A stretch of DNA of 64,000 bases from Streptomyces plumbidurans. GTDB taxonomy: Bacteria; Actinomycetota; Actinomycetes; Streptomycetales; Streptomycetaceae. The position numbers and the translations under genes were made by a program. Shown here piece after piece: positions 20,580-27,922 of the stretch. The DNA lies in contig NZ_JAFJSY010000004.1 of assembly GCF_019857225.1 (NCBI RefSeq), forward strand, positions 1 through 64,000, read 5' to 3'. Numbering within the stretch: the first letter of the stretch is position 1; every line of letters begins with the position of its first letter. The notes under the pieces are model-generated. The model was not told where the DNA came from and searched no databases. It saw only the letters and a list, made by a program, of their open reading frames with translations.

Positions 20580-21914
20580 TTGACCACTGACCTGCTCGCT
20601 CCACTCGACCTGGCGTTCTGGAACATCGAGTCCGCCGAGCACCCCATGCACCTCGGGGCCCTCGGGGTGTTCTCCGCGCACTCGCCCACGGCCGGCGCCC
20701 ACGCCGCCGACCTGCTCGCCTCCCGGGCCGCCGCCGTGCCCGGACTGCGGATGCGCATCCGGGACCTGTGGCAGCCCTCGCCGCTGAAGCCGATGTCCTT
20801 CGGCAGCGCCACCCGCGAGCCCGACCCGGACTTCGACCCGCTCAACCACGTCCGGTTGCACGCGCCCACCACCGACTTCCACACCGAGGCCGGCCGGCTC
20901 ATGGAGCGCTCGTTGGTGCGCGGCAGGCCGCCGTGGGAGGCCCATGTGCTGCCGGGCGAGGACGGCATCTCCTTCGCCGTGCTGTTCAAGTTCCATCACG
21001 CCCTGGCCGACGGGCTGCGCGCGCTCACCCTCGCCGGCGCGATCATGGACCCGATGGACCTGCCCGAGCGCAGACCCCGCCCCGAGGAGCCGCGGCGCGG
21101 CCTGCTGCCCGATGTGCGCAGGCTGCCCGGACTGGTCAGGGGCGCGCTGTCCGACGTGGGCCGGGCCCTGGACATCGGCGCCTCGCTGGCCGTCTCCGGC
21201 CTGGGCGTGCGGTCCTCCTCCGCCTTCACCTCCGAGGCCACCGGCACCCGCCGCACCGCCGGTGTCGTCATCGACCTCGACGACGTGCAGCGCGTGCGCA
21301 AGGCCCAGGGCGGCACCGTCAACGACGTCCTGATCGCACTCGTCGCGGGCGCCCTGCGCCGCTGGCTCGACGAGCGCGGCGACGGCAGCGACGGCATCGC
21401 ACCCCGGGCCCTCATCCCCGTCTCCAAGCGCCGCCCGCGCACCGCCCACCCACAGGGCAACCGGCTCTCCGGCTACCTGATACGGCTTCCCGTCGGCGAC
21501 CCCGACCCGCTCGGCCGCCTCGACACGGTCCGCACCGCCATGGACCGCAACAAGGACGCCGGCCCGAACCGCGGCGCGGGCGCCGTCGCCCTGCTCGCCG
21601 ACCATGTGCCGGCGATCGGCCACCGGCTCGGCGGACCGCTGGCCGGCCAGGCCGCCCGCCTCTGGTTCGACATCCTGGTCACCAGCGTCCCGCTGCCCGG
21701 CGTCGGCCTGAGGCTCGGCGGCAACCCGCTCACCGAGGTCTACCCCTTCGCCCCGCTGGCCCGCGGCCACTCCCTGGCGGTGGCCGTCTCCACCTACCGC
21801 GGCCGGGTCCACTACGGCCTGGTCGCCGACGCCAAGGCCGTACCCGACCTGGACGTCCTGGCCGCCGCCCTCACCGAGGAAGTGCGGACGCTGACCACCG
21901 CCTGCGGTTCCTGA
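20580..21914 (+). CDS. WS/DGAT-family acyltransferase (wax ester synthase/diacylglycerol acyltransferase)
   Basis: This 444-residue enzyme belongs to the bacterial WS/DGAT family that acylates diacylglycerol or long-chain alcohols to storage triacylglycerol or wax. It starts MTTDLLAPLDLAFWNIESAEHPMHLG, a standard family beginning, carries the catalytic HHxxxDG as HHALADG, and has the C-terminal TSVPLPGVGLRLGG...PLARGHSLAVAVSTY region. The start is TTG at 20580 with only a weak ribosome binding site; the match at the N-terminus decides it. Streptomyces store triacylglycerol, which fits. It stands between terminators as a single gene. Confidence 0.9.
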   Translation: MTTDLLAPLDLAFWNIESAEHPMHLGALGVFSAHSPTAGAHAADLLASRAAAVPGLRMRIRDLWQPSPLKPMSFGSATREPDPDFDPLNHVRLHAPTTDFHTEAGRLMERSLVRGRPPWEAHVLPGEDGISFAVLFKFHHALADGLRALTLAGAIMDPMDLPERRPRPEEPRRGLLPDVRRLPGLVRGALSDVGRALDIGASLAVSGLGVRSSSAFTSEATGTRRTAGVVIDLDDVQRVRKAQGGTVNDVLIALVAGALRRWLDERGDGSDGIAPRALIPVSKRRPRTAHPQGNRLSGYLIRLPVGDPDPLGRLDTVRTAMDRNKDAGPNRGAGAVALLADHVPAIGHRLGGPLAGQAARLWFDILVTSVPLPGVGLRLGGNPLTEVYPFAPLARGHSLAVAVSTYRGRVHYGLVADAKAVPDLDVLAAALTEEVRTLTTACGS

Positions 21915-22017
21915 GATCGCGGGTTTGGTGGACCGCTCCGGCGCTCCGTTAAAATTCGCTGTTCGAAAGCGGGCGCGACCGGAGCGCCGCGAGGCAAGAG
22001 CAGGGAACGCAGCGGCG

Positions 22018-23535
22018 ATGACGGTGACAGACAACGGCTCGACGATCACGGACGAGGTCGTGCACGAGCCCGGTGACGAGGCCGCGTACGGCCCCGGCAT
22101 CGACCCCGAGCGGCTGGCCGTCTGCCTCGGCGTCCTGGAGGAACTCGACAAGCTGGAGATCGACCACCCGGACGCGATCGCCGTCCGCCGGGCCACCGCG
22201 GGCGTCTACCGCACGGTCAAGCAGCGCCGCCGCCAGGAGCGCCGGGCCGCCAAGACCGCCCACGACAAGGCGGTCACGGAGGCCACGGCGACCGGCTCCG
22301 CCCAGCGCATCGACGACGAGACCGAGGGCCTGCTGCCCTCCTCGGCCACCGAGGAGGGCCGGATCGCGGGGATACTCCAGCGCCCCCGTTCCTGCTACAC
22401 GTGCAAGACCCGGTACGTGGAGGTCGACTACTTCTACCACCAGCTCTGTCCCGACTGCGCCCGCCTGAACCGCGACCGCCGCGACGCCCGCGCCGACCTC
22501 ACCGGCAAGCGCGCCCTGCTCACCGGCGGCCGCGCCAAGATCGGCATGTACATCGCGCTCAGGCTGCTGCGCGACGGCGCGCACACGACCATCACCACGC
22601 GCTTCCCCAAGGACGCCATCCGCCGCTTCAAGGCCATGGACGACTCGGCGGACTGGATCCACCGCCTGGAGGTCGTCGGCATCGACCTGCGCGACCCCGC
22701 CCAGACCGTGGCCCTCGCCGAGCAGGTCACCGAGGCCGGCCCGCTCGACATCCTGATCAACAACGCGACGCAGACCGTACGCCGCCTGCCCTCGGCCTAC
22801 GCCGCCCTCGTCGACGGCGAGAGCGCCCCCCTGCCCGCCGGTGAACTGCCCGCGCACCACGTCATCGGCGCCTTCAACTCCGGAGCGGTCGACGGCCTGG
22901 CCGCGCTGCCCCTGGGCACCAGCGGCCTCGACGCGCAGAAGGTCGCCGATCTCGCCCTGGTCGCGGGCAACGCCAGCGTCGCCCGGCACCTGGACGGCAC
23001 CGCCATCGACGCGGGCGGCCTGGTCCCCGACGTCGTCGAGTCCAACACCTGGGTGCAGACCATCGAGCAGATCTCCCCGGTGGAGCTCCTCGAGACCCAG
23101 CTGTGCAACTACACCTCGCCGTTCATCCTGATCAGCATGCTCCGCTCGGCCATGGCCGAGGCCGCGCGCAAGGCGGCCCACGGGCGCGCCTACGTCGTCA
23201 ACGTCTCGGCGATGGAGGGCGTGTTCGGCCGCGGCTACAAGGGCGCAGGCCACCCGAACACCAACGCCGCCAAGGCCGCCATGAACATGGTGACCCGGAC
23301 CAGCGCGCAGGAGATGTTCCAGACGGACGGCATCCTGATGACCTCCGTCGACACCGGCTGGATCACCGACGAACGGCCCCACTACGACAAGCTGCGGCTG
23401 GCCGACGAGGGCTTCCACGCCCCGCTCGACCTGGTCGACGGGGCCGCCCGGGTCTACGATCCGATTGTGCGCGGCGAGCAGGGCGAGGACCTGTACGGCG
23501 TCTTCCTGAAGGACTACGCGCCCGGCAAGTGGTGA
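22018..23535 (+). CDS. SDR-fold protein with N-terminal zinc-ribbon region
   Basis: This 505-residue protein is about twice the length of ordinary short-chain dehydrogenases. The first 120 residues are charged and helical; then CYTC...CPDC (Cys126, Cys129, Cys144, Cys147) forms a C-x2-C-x14-C-x2-C zinc-ribbon-like element. A Rossmann domain starts at GKRALLTGGRAKIGMYIALRL (about residues 163-183) with LINNAT. VNVSAMEG supplies the catalytic-type Ser, but the usual Y-x3-K is replaced by T-N-A-A-K in HPNTNAAKAAMN, so the active site is non-canonical. An insert of about 90 residues follows the cofactor half. The ATG at 22018 matches the start of conserved sequence. Substrate unknown. Confidence 0.8.
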   Translation: MTVTDNGSTITDEVVHEPGDEAAYGPGIDPERLAVCLGVLEELDKLEIDHPDAIAVRRATAGVYRTVKQRRRQERRAAKTAHDKAVTEATATGSAQRIDDETEGLLPSSATEEGRIAGILQRPRSCYTCKTRYVEVDYFYHQLCPDCARLNRDRRDARADLTGKRALLTGGRAKIGMYIALRLLRDGAHTTITTRFPKDAIRRFKAMDDSADWIHRLEVVGIDLRDPAQTVALAEQVTEAGPLDILINNATQTVRRLPSAYAALVDGESAPLPAGELPAHHVIGAFNSGAVDGLAALPLGTSGLDAQKVADLALVAGNASVARHLDGTAIDAGGLVPDVVESNTWVQTIEQISPVELLETQLCNYTSPFILISMLRSAMAEAARKAAHGRAYVVNVSAMEGVFGRGYKGAGHPNTNAAKAAMNMVTRTSAQEMFQTDGILMTSVDTGWITDERPHYDKLRLADEGFHAPLDLVDGAARVYDPIVRGEQGEDLYGVFLKDYAPGKW

Positions 23536-23550
23536 TCCGCCGGCCGTGAC

Positions 23551-23575
23551 GTGTGGCCCGGCGCGGCTCGGGTAC
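23551..23575 (+). promoter_or_regulatory. SigB-type stress promoter
   Basis: GTGT (23551-23554), 15 bases, GGGTAC (23570-23575) fits the Streptomyces SigB-family consensus GNNT-N14-16-GGGTAC/T, 38 bases upstream of the small membrane protein's ATG. Confidence 0.55.
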
Positions 23576-23612
23576 CCGGCCCTCCGGTGACAACCGCGCC
23601 AGGAGTGTGATC

Positions 23613-23843
23613 ATGGACAATTCACACGGAGTCGACCCCCGTGCGTTCGACGATCCACGCAACCGCTACCCGACGGACGAAGAGTTCTACGGGGGAGACC
23701 GGCCCGAGAAGGCCGAGTTGCAGGAGGACCGGCCCCGCGGTGGCTCCGGCGATCCGTACCGGCACCCCTGGACGTGGGGCACGATCGCCATCGTGGTGTT
23801 CGTGGTCCTCATCGTCATCCTGGGCATCGCGCTGTTCCCGTGA
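23613..23843 (+). CDS. Small DUF-type membrane protein, probable stress protein
   Basis: This 76-residue protein has a hydrophilic, acidic N-terminal 45 residues (DNSHGVDPRAFDDPRNRYPTDEEF...) and one C-terminal membrane helix (TIAIVVFVVLIVILGIALF), so most of it should face the cytosol. The ATG at 23613 is 7 bases after AGGAG; longer starts lack a binding site. A SigB-type promoter lies immediately upstream, suggesting induction by osmotic or general stress through the sigma factor at 41.1 kb or a relative. I do not recognise a named family. Confidence 0.75.
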   Translation: MDNSHGVDPRAFDDPRNRYPTDEEFYGGDRPEKAELQEDRPRGGSGDPYRHPWTWGTIAIVVFVVLIVILGIALFP

Positions 23844-23896
23844 GGGAGCCACAGCCAAGGCCGTAGTAACAGCCACTCTCCCGAGTCCTATGAGTC

Positions 23897-24718
23897 TCAC
23901 GAGTGAGGTGGTGCGTATGAGCGAAGACGGTCGCCGACGGCGTACCCCGGCCCGGGGTACGCCGTCCTGACCCTGGTCCCGCCGTCCACCAGCAGATCCG
24001 CGCCCGTGATCCAGTCGGCCGTGTCGGAGGCCAGCCACACCACCGCCCGGGCGACGTCGTCCGGCTCACCGATGCGCCCCAGCGGAAGCCCCGCGGCCAG
24101 CTGCCGCTCGCCCGGCTCCCAGACGGAGCGCGCCATCTCGGTGCGGACGAGGCCGGGGGAGACGGAGTTGACCCGCACTTTCGGCGCCAGCTCCCCGGCG
24201 AGCTGCCGTGTCAGATGCAGCAGGGCCGCCTTGCTCGTGCCATAGGCACCGACGTTGGGCCCGGCGTGGCCCGCGCCCTCCGTGCAGATGTTGACCACGG
24301 AGCCGCCGTGCTCCCGCATCCATGCCCGCCAGGCACACTGCACGAGCCGCAACGGAGCCTCGACGTTCACCCGGAACGCCTGTCGCCACGCCTGCGGATC
24401 GGCCTCCATGAGCGGACCGTACGGCTGGTTCGTCGCCGCGTTGTTGACCACCACGTCGATCCGGCCGAACGCACGCAGCGCCAGCTCCGTCACCGCCCGC
24501 AGATGCTCCGGCTCCCCGACATCCCCGGCCAGACCCACGCCCCCCAACTCCTCGGCCACCCGCCGCACTTCACCCGCATCCCGCGCGGTCACACACACCA
24601 ACACCCCTGCCGCGACCAGCCGCCCGGCAACAGCCCGCCCAATCCCACGCGTCGCCCCGGTGACAATGGCAGCCCGGCCCGTGAGCCCGTGCCCCTCGGG
24701 TCCGTATGGCGACGTCAT
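23897..24718 (-). CDS. Short-chain dehydrogenase/reductase
   Basis: This 273-residue classical SDR has the cofactor loop TGATRGIGRAVAGRL, NNAATNQP, and the catalytic YGTSK (Y-x3-K); the usual Ser region reads VVNICTEGAG, so the serine is not obvious. It ends in WITGADLLVDGGTRVRT, followed by a 20-residue tail. The substrate is unknown; the motif spacing fits 3-ketoacyl-ACP-reductase-like enzymes. Its first 30 codons are duplicated twice in decayed form in the 170-bp repeat upstream. No strong ribosome binding site precedes the ATG at 24718. A long perfect palindrome lies inside the last codons. Confidence 0.88.
   Translation of the reverse strand: MTSPYGPEGHGLTGRAAIVTGATRGIGRAVAGRLVAAGVLVCVTARDAGEVRRVAEELGGVGLAGDVGEPEHLRAVTELALRAFGRIDVVVNNAATNQPYGPLMEADPQAWRQAFRVNVEAPLRLVQCAWRAWMREHGGSVVNICTEGAGHAGPNVGAYGTSKAALLHLTRQLAGELAPKVRVNSVSPGLVRTEMARSVWEPGERQLAAGLPLGRIGEPDDVARAVVWLASDTADWITGADLLVDGGTRVRTAYPGPGYAVGDRLRSYAPPHS
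23936..23966. terminator. Perfect 15-bp inverted repeat inside the SDR 3' end
   Basis: Arms GACGGCGTACCCCGG (23936-23950) and its complement (23952-23966) flank a single base. The structure is within the SDR coding sequence, about 40 bases before its stop, and between convergent genes, so it could terminate transcription from either side. There is no T-tract. Confidence 0.5.
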
Positions 24719-24792
24719 CGCCGTACCGTCTCATGACGGATCGTCAGTTGACAGCCTTGGGACGGGAATTCCGAGCAGCCGGCGGTCAGATC

Positions 24793-24888
24793 CCGCCGCC
24801 TCGTTCCTTCGCTGCGCCGCGCGGCCCCGGTGACGGCGGCGGCCCTGCCCGTGAGTCGGTGCCCTTCGAGTCCGTCCCGCGGTGTCGT
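24793..24888 (-). pseudogene. Decayed copy of the SDR 5' end (middle repeat unit)
   Basis: The start codon is changed to ACG at 24888. The following codons give TTPRDGLEGHRLTGRAAAVTGAAR, clearly related to the intact SDR N-terminus including the cofactor-loop start T-G-A. Homology is lost after about 32 codons. Confidence 0.7.
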
Positions 24889-24962
24889 CGCCGAGCCCTT
24901 GGGACGGCCTGTCCGTCGACAGTGTCGAGACGGGAATTCCCGGGGCCACGGGTCAGGCCCCC

Positions 24963-25058
24963 GCCGCCCCGCTCCTTCGCCGCGCCGCGCGGCCCCCCGG
25001 TGACGACGGCGGCCCTGCCCGTGAGTCAGTGCCCTTCGAGTCCGTCCGGCGATGTCAT
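24963..25058 (-). pseudogene. Decayed copy of the SDR 5' end (distal repeat unit)
   Basis: Read on the minus strand from the ATG at 25058 the frame gives MTSPDGLEGH, a stop (TGA), then LTGRAAVVTGG, matching the intact gene's MTSPYGPEGHGLTGRAAIVTGA. The copy dies out after about 32 codons. Confidence 0.7.
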
Positions 25059-25171
25059 CGCCGAGCCCCTGTGACGGCCTGTCCGTCGGCAGTGTCAGGA
25101 CGGGAATCCGGCGGCCACGGGCCAGGCTCCCGCGGCCCAGATGCTCCTCCGTACCGTCTCATGACGGATCG

Positions 25172-25600
25172 TCAGTCGACAGCTCCGAGCCGGGAGTTCC
25201 GTGCTGCCACCAGTTCCAGGACCGTGCGCCAGTCCTCCAGCACTCCTGCGTCGAAGTCGGTGGTGCGGCCCTCCTCGTCGGCCTGGCGTAGGCACAGCAG
25301 GTCGTCGTCGGTGGGTTCGGGGTGGCGGTGGTGGTCGCGGAGGAGGCGGCCGACGCGTTCGCCGAGCAGGGTGCGGACCGCGTCGGCCGGGTCGGCCGGG
25401 CGCAGCAGTGGGCCGATCGCGTGGACGAGGCCCGCCACCTGGAGTTCCTTGTCGGCGGGGCGGCGCCGCCGCAGCAGCGCGGCGGTCTGCAGCGCGTGCT
25501 GGTGCAGGTCGACCCGGTCCTTGCCCGGTCCGGGAGGGTCCCACGAGCCCCGGCAGGCGTACAGCAGATCCATCAGCTCCTCGACACTGCGCAGCTCCAT
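25172..25600 (-). CDS. HD-domain-like protein with the metal-binding Asp lost
   Basis: This 142-residue protein resembles small HD-fold proteins of the PhnZ / inositol-oxygenase-like group: VDLHQHALQTAALLRR, then KELQVAGLVHAIGPLL where the family has LLHDIGHLL, and a C-terminal DDDLLCLRQADEEGR block corresponding to the family's LRxxDDAGK. The defining His-Asp pair reads His60-Ala61, and the central region is shorter than usual, so catalysis as in PhnZ is doubtful. The ATG at 25600 follows GGAGG. Its last codons are part of the 170-bp repeat. It may be a diverging relic or a binding protein. Confidence 0.65.
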   Translation of the reverse strand: MELRSVEELMDLLYACRGSWDPPGPGKDRVDLHQHALQTAALLRRRRPADKELQVAGLVHAIGPLLRPADPADAVRTLLGERVGRLLRDHHRHPEPTDDDLLCLRQADEEGRTTDFDAGVLEDWRTVLELVAARNSRLGAVD

Positions 25601-25645
25601 GCGTCAGTCCTCCCGCAGGAAAAGCCGTTGCCGTACGGCAGCAGA

Positions 25646-26797
25646 TCATGGCTGCCTTGCGATTCGGCCAACGGGACCTGAACTGCTCGGCCCGTTCGGT
25701 GCATCGCCGGGGAGCCGCTGCCCTGTCAGCGCCGAGAAGCAGTGCACCTCCCCGGCGCGGATCGCCACCCGCAGCGAGGCCCCCCTGCCGAGGGTGGCCC
25801 GCCCCGGCAGGCGGACCACGACGTCGGTGCGCTCGCGGGCGGAGCGTGCGGTGGTGTGGAGGTAGACGACGGCGCCGGTGTCCTCGACCGCGTCGACGAC
25901 GAGGTCGAGGCCGGGCGTCTCGCGGTCCTCCCCGGAGACGAACTCGAACTGCTCGGGCCGCACCCCGAGCACGATCTCGCGGGCCCCGGCCGCCCGTACC
26001 GTGTCGCGGGCCAGCGGTATGTCCAGCGCCCCGAGCCGGGCCCCGTCCGCGGACAGCGGCAGCCGGAAGAGGTTCATCGCGGGCGACCCGACGAAGGCGC
26101 CCACGAAGGTGTTGGCCGGGTGGGCGTAGATGTCCCGCGGGGTGCCCACCTGCTGCAGCACCCCGTCCTTGAGCACGGCGAGGCGGTCGCCCACCGCCAT
26201 CGCCTCCAGCTGGTCGTGGGTGACGTACACGGTGGTGATGCCGAGGTGGTGCTGCATCCGCACGATCTGCGCACGGGTCTGCGCCCGCAGACGGGCGTCG
26301 AGGTTGGACAGCGGTTCGTCCATCAGATACACCCGCGGGTCCCGCACGAGCGCACGCCCCGTCGCCACCCGCTGCCGCTCACCGCCCGCGAGCGTGCCGG
26401 GCCGGCGGCCGAGGTACTGCTCGATGTCGAGGACGGAGGCGGCATGCTGAACCCGCTGCCGGGCCCGGGACTTGGCCATGCGGGCGACCTTCAGCGCGAA
26501 CCCGATGTTGTCGGCAGCCGACAAATGCGGGAACAGCGCGTAGTTCTGGAACACCATCGCGATGTCGCGCTCCCGGGGCGGAAGATGGGTGACGTCCCGG
26601 ACGCCGATCAGGATCGATCCCGAGTCGACGTCCTCCAGTCCGGCGAGCATGCGCAGACAGGTCGACTTTCCACACCCGGAAGGACCGAGAAGGACCATGA
26701 ACTCACCGTCCTCGATCTCGAGGTCGAGCGAGTCGACGGCCGGCCGGCCCATGGCCGGGAAGCACCGGGTGGCCCTGTCGAAGGTGACCGACGCCAT
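25646..26797 (-). CDS. MsiK/UgpC-like sugar ABC transporter ATPase
   Basis: This 383-residue ATPase belongs to the carbohydrate (CUT1) importer class, whose members energise sugar permeases from the cytosol. It begins MASVTFDRATRCFP, like Streptomyces MsiK, and shows Walker A GPSGCGKST (about residues 38-46), Q-loop VFQNYALFPH, signature LAGGERQRVATGRA (S replaced by A), Walker B VYLMDEPLSNLDARLR, switch VTHDQLEAM, and a C-terminal TOBE-like regulatory domain. It differs noticeably from MsiK and stands alone, without permease genes. The ATG at 26797 has GGGAGGGGG upstream. It could serve the ATPase-less importer at 44-47 kb; MsiK itself is normally encoded elsewhere. Confidence 0.88.
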   Translation of the reverse strand: MASVTFDRATRCFPAMGRPAVDSLDLEIEDGEFMVLLGPSGCGKSTCLRMLAGLEDVDSGSILIGVRDVTHLPPRERDIAMVFQNYALFPHLSAADNIGFALKVARMAKSRARQRVQHAASVLDIEQYLGRRPGTLAGGERQRVATGRALVRDPRVYLMDEPLSNLDARLRAQTRAQIVRMQHHLGITTVYVTHDQLEAMAVGDRLAVLKDGVLQQVGTPRDIYAHPANTFVGAFVGSPAMNLFRLPLSADGARLGALDIPLARDTVRAAGAREIVLGVRPEQFEFVSGEDRETPGLDLVVDAVEDTGAVVYLHTTARSARERTDVVVRLPGRATLGRGASLRVAIRAGEVHCFSALTGQRLPGDAPNGPSSSGPVGRIARQP

Positions 26798-27175
26798 GAC
26801 ATCCCCCTCCCGGAAGAAGCCCTCGGACCCAGCATGGAACGGGTGTTGCCCCTTCGGCACGTCTGTAGGCCGAACGAGTGACGCAAAGAGAGGGCTGAAA
26901 CCGAATAACTTAGGACATTGAGCCCAAGTTTTGGGCCCCATAGAGCGGACCTCTGCTCATTTGGTTAGTCTGGAGCGGACGGACAGCAGTACCGGGTTCC
27001 ACCCACACCCACGTCCGTCCCGGGGCAAGCCGGTTCACAGCGGCCTGTTTCCACCCGAGTTGCAGGCGCCACCGCGTCCGAACTGCTTTCGACTCACACC
27101 TGAGCGGGCGTCAGGCGCCGGACGGCACAGTGACCGGCCCGCCCCGAGGGTGACCCGACACATAAGGAGTGCGCG
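26798..27175. other. Intergenic region between divergent genes
   Basis: This 378-base stretch separates the MsiK-like ATPase gene and a small plus-strand gene, so it should hold two promoters. The only clear structure is the dyad GCCCAA-GTT-TTGGGC (26922-26936), a possible operator or small hairpin, about 125 bases before the ATPase start. I see no open frame with a ribosome binding site and no convincing -35/-10 pair. Confidence 0.5.
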
Positions 27176-27349
27176 GTGACACCAGAGAAGACGAATCGCG
27201 AACAGCGCCCCAAGGAACGCAAGGAGCGCGCCGGCCACCGACCGGACGACATCGGCAGCCTGGACGTGTGGGCCCGGTCCGCACCGATCCGCCTGGCGGG
27301 CTACGAGGAGGACCTGGCCGAGCCCCACATCCTGCCCAGCGTGGACTGA
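27176..27349 (+). CDS. 57-residue hypothetical protein
   Basis: A GTG at 27176 lies 6 bases after a perfect AAGGAG. The peptide has a very basic first 24 residues (TPEKTNREQRPKERKERAGH) and then an acidic, patterned half: IGSLDVWARSAPIRLAGYEE, DLAEPHILPSVD. No signal peptide, cysteine or membrane segment is present. The split charge, the aromatic/proline-rich C-terminal half and the excellent ribosome binding site argue for a real conserved small protein, but I cannot assign a family or function. The GNAT gene starts 54 bases later. Confidence 0.7.
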   Translation: MTPEKTNREQRPKERKERAGHRPDDIGSLDVWARSAPIRLAGYEEDLAEPHILPSVD

Positions 27350-27378
27350 GCGGGCAGGAGCTTCGCGATCGCCGACCT

Positions 27379-27407
27379 GCATGGGCGTGCCAGACTCACG
27401 CCCATGC
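27379..27407 (+). promoter_or_regulatory. Hairpin enclosing the GNAT start codon
   Basis: GCATGGGCGTG (27379-27389) pairs perfectly with CACGCCCATGC (27397-27407) over a 7-base loop. The second arm contains the ATG at 27404. CAGACT at 27391-27396 also resembles a -10 placed 7 bases before a leaderless start, so either translation control or a promoter is possible. Confidence 0.45.
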
Positions 27408-27886
27408 AGATCAGAGAAGCCGTGGCCGAGGACTGGCCGCGGATCTGGCCTTTCTGGCACCGAATCGTCGCCGCAGCCGAGACCTACGCCTGGGACCCGG
27501 ACACCTCCGAGGAGGCCGCCCGGGTCCTGTGGATGAACCCCGCCAAACGGGTCTACGTCGCCGAGGACGAGACCGGCGCCGTCGTCGCCTCGGCCTACGT
27601 CACCCCCAACTACGGCGGACCCGCGGCCCATGTCGCCAACGCCGGCTTCATGGTCGACCCCGACCGGGCCGGCCGTGGCGTCGGCCGGGCCCTCGCCGAA
27701 CACGTCCTGGCCGCCGCCAAGTCCGACGGCTACGACGCGATGGTCTTCAACGCCGTCGTCGAGACCAACCCCGCCGTAAAGCTGTGGCTGTCGCTCGGCT
27801 TCACGATTTTGGGCACGGTGCCGGAGGCGTTCGAGCATCCGCGGCACGGGCGGGTGGGCCTGCATGTGATGCACCGGGCGCTGTAG
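27404..27886 (+). CDS. GNAT-family N-acetyltransferase
   Basis: This 160-residue protein is a full GNAT domain. It opens with MQIREAVAEDWPRIWPFW, carries an acceptor-side strand VYVAEDETGAVVASAYVTPNYGG, and the acetyl-CoA loop VDPDRAGRGVGRALAEHVLAAAKSDGYDAMVFN with the R/Q-x-x-G-x-G/A element. NPAVKLWLSLGFTILGTVPEAF is the usual ending. The closest familiar groups are L-amino-acid (phosphinothricin-type) acetyltransferases, but the substrate cannot be named. No ribosome binding site is visible before the ATG and the codon lies in a hairpin. Confidence 0.88.
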   Translation: MQIREAVAEDWPRIWPFWHRIVAAAETYAWDPDTSEEAARVLWMNPAKRVYVAEDETGAVVASAYVTPNYGGPAAHVANAGFMVDPDRAGRGVGRALAEHVLAAAKSDGYDAMVFNAVVETNPAVKLWLSLGFTILGTVPEAFEHPRHGRVGLHVMHRAL

Positions 27887-27922
27887 CACTTGCCCGCTCC
27901 GGTGGCCTCTTCCCATCGAGTT

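Larger units (their letters stand above)
24650..25185. repeat. 170-bp tandem repeat spanning the SDR/HD gene junction (about 3 copies)
   Basis: Equivalent positions recur at exactly 170 bp: GTGAG at 24681, 24851 and 25021; the SDR start codon position at 24718, 24888 and 25058. Each unit carries the first 30 or so codons of the SDR, about 90 bp of spacer including GACGGGAAT(T) and CCTTCGC...CGCGCGGCCCC, and a block like the 3' end of the HD gene. A 30-base element (CCGTACCGTCTCATGACGGA and following) at 24721 recurs at 25150 as the outer boundary. This fills the 450-base space between the two genes. Confidence 0.85.

Noticed and set aside
24731..24949. 72-codon minus-strand frame in the repeat region
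   Set aside because: It is composed of pieces of the 170-bp repeat (decayed gene ends) with no ribosome binding site and no independent identity.
27176..27886. RiPP cluster made of the 57-residue peptide and the GNAT
   Set aside because: No cyclase, radical SAM, YcaO, lanthionine or RRE-type gene is nearby; a GNAT alone is too little to support it.
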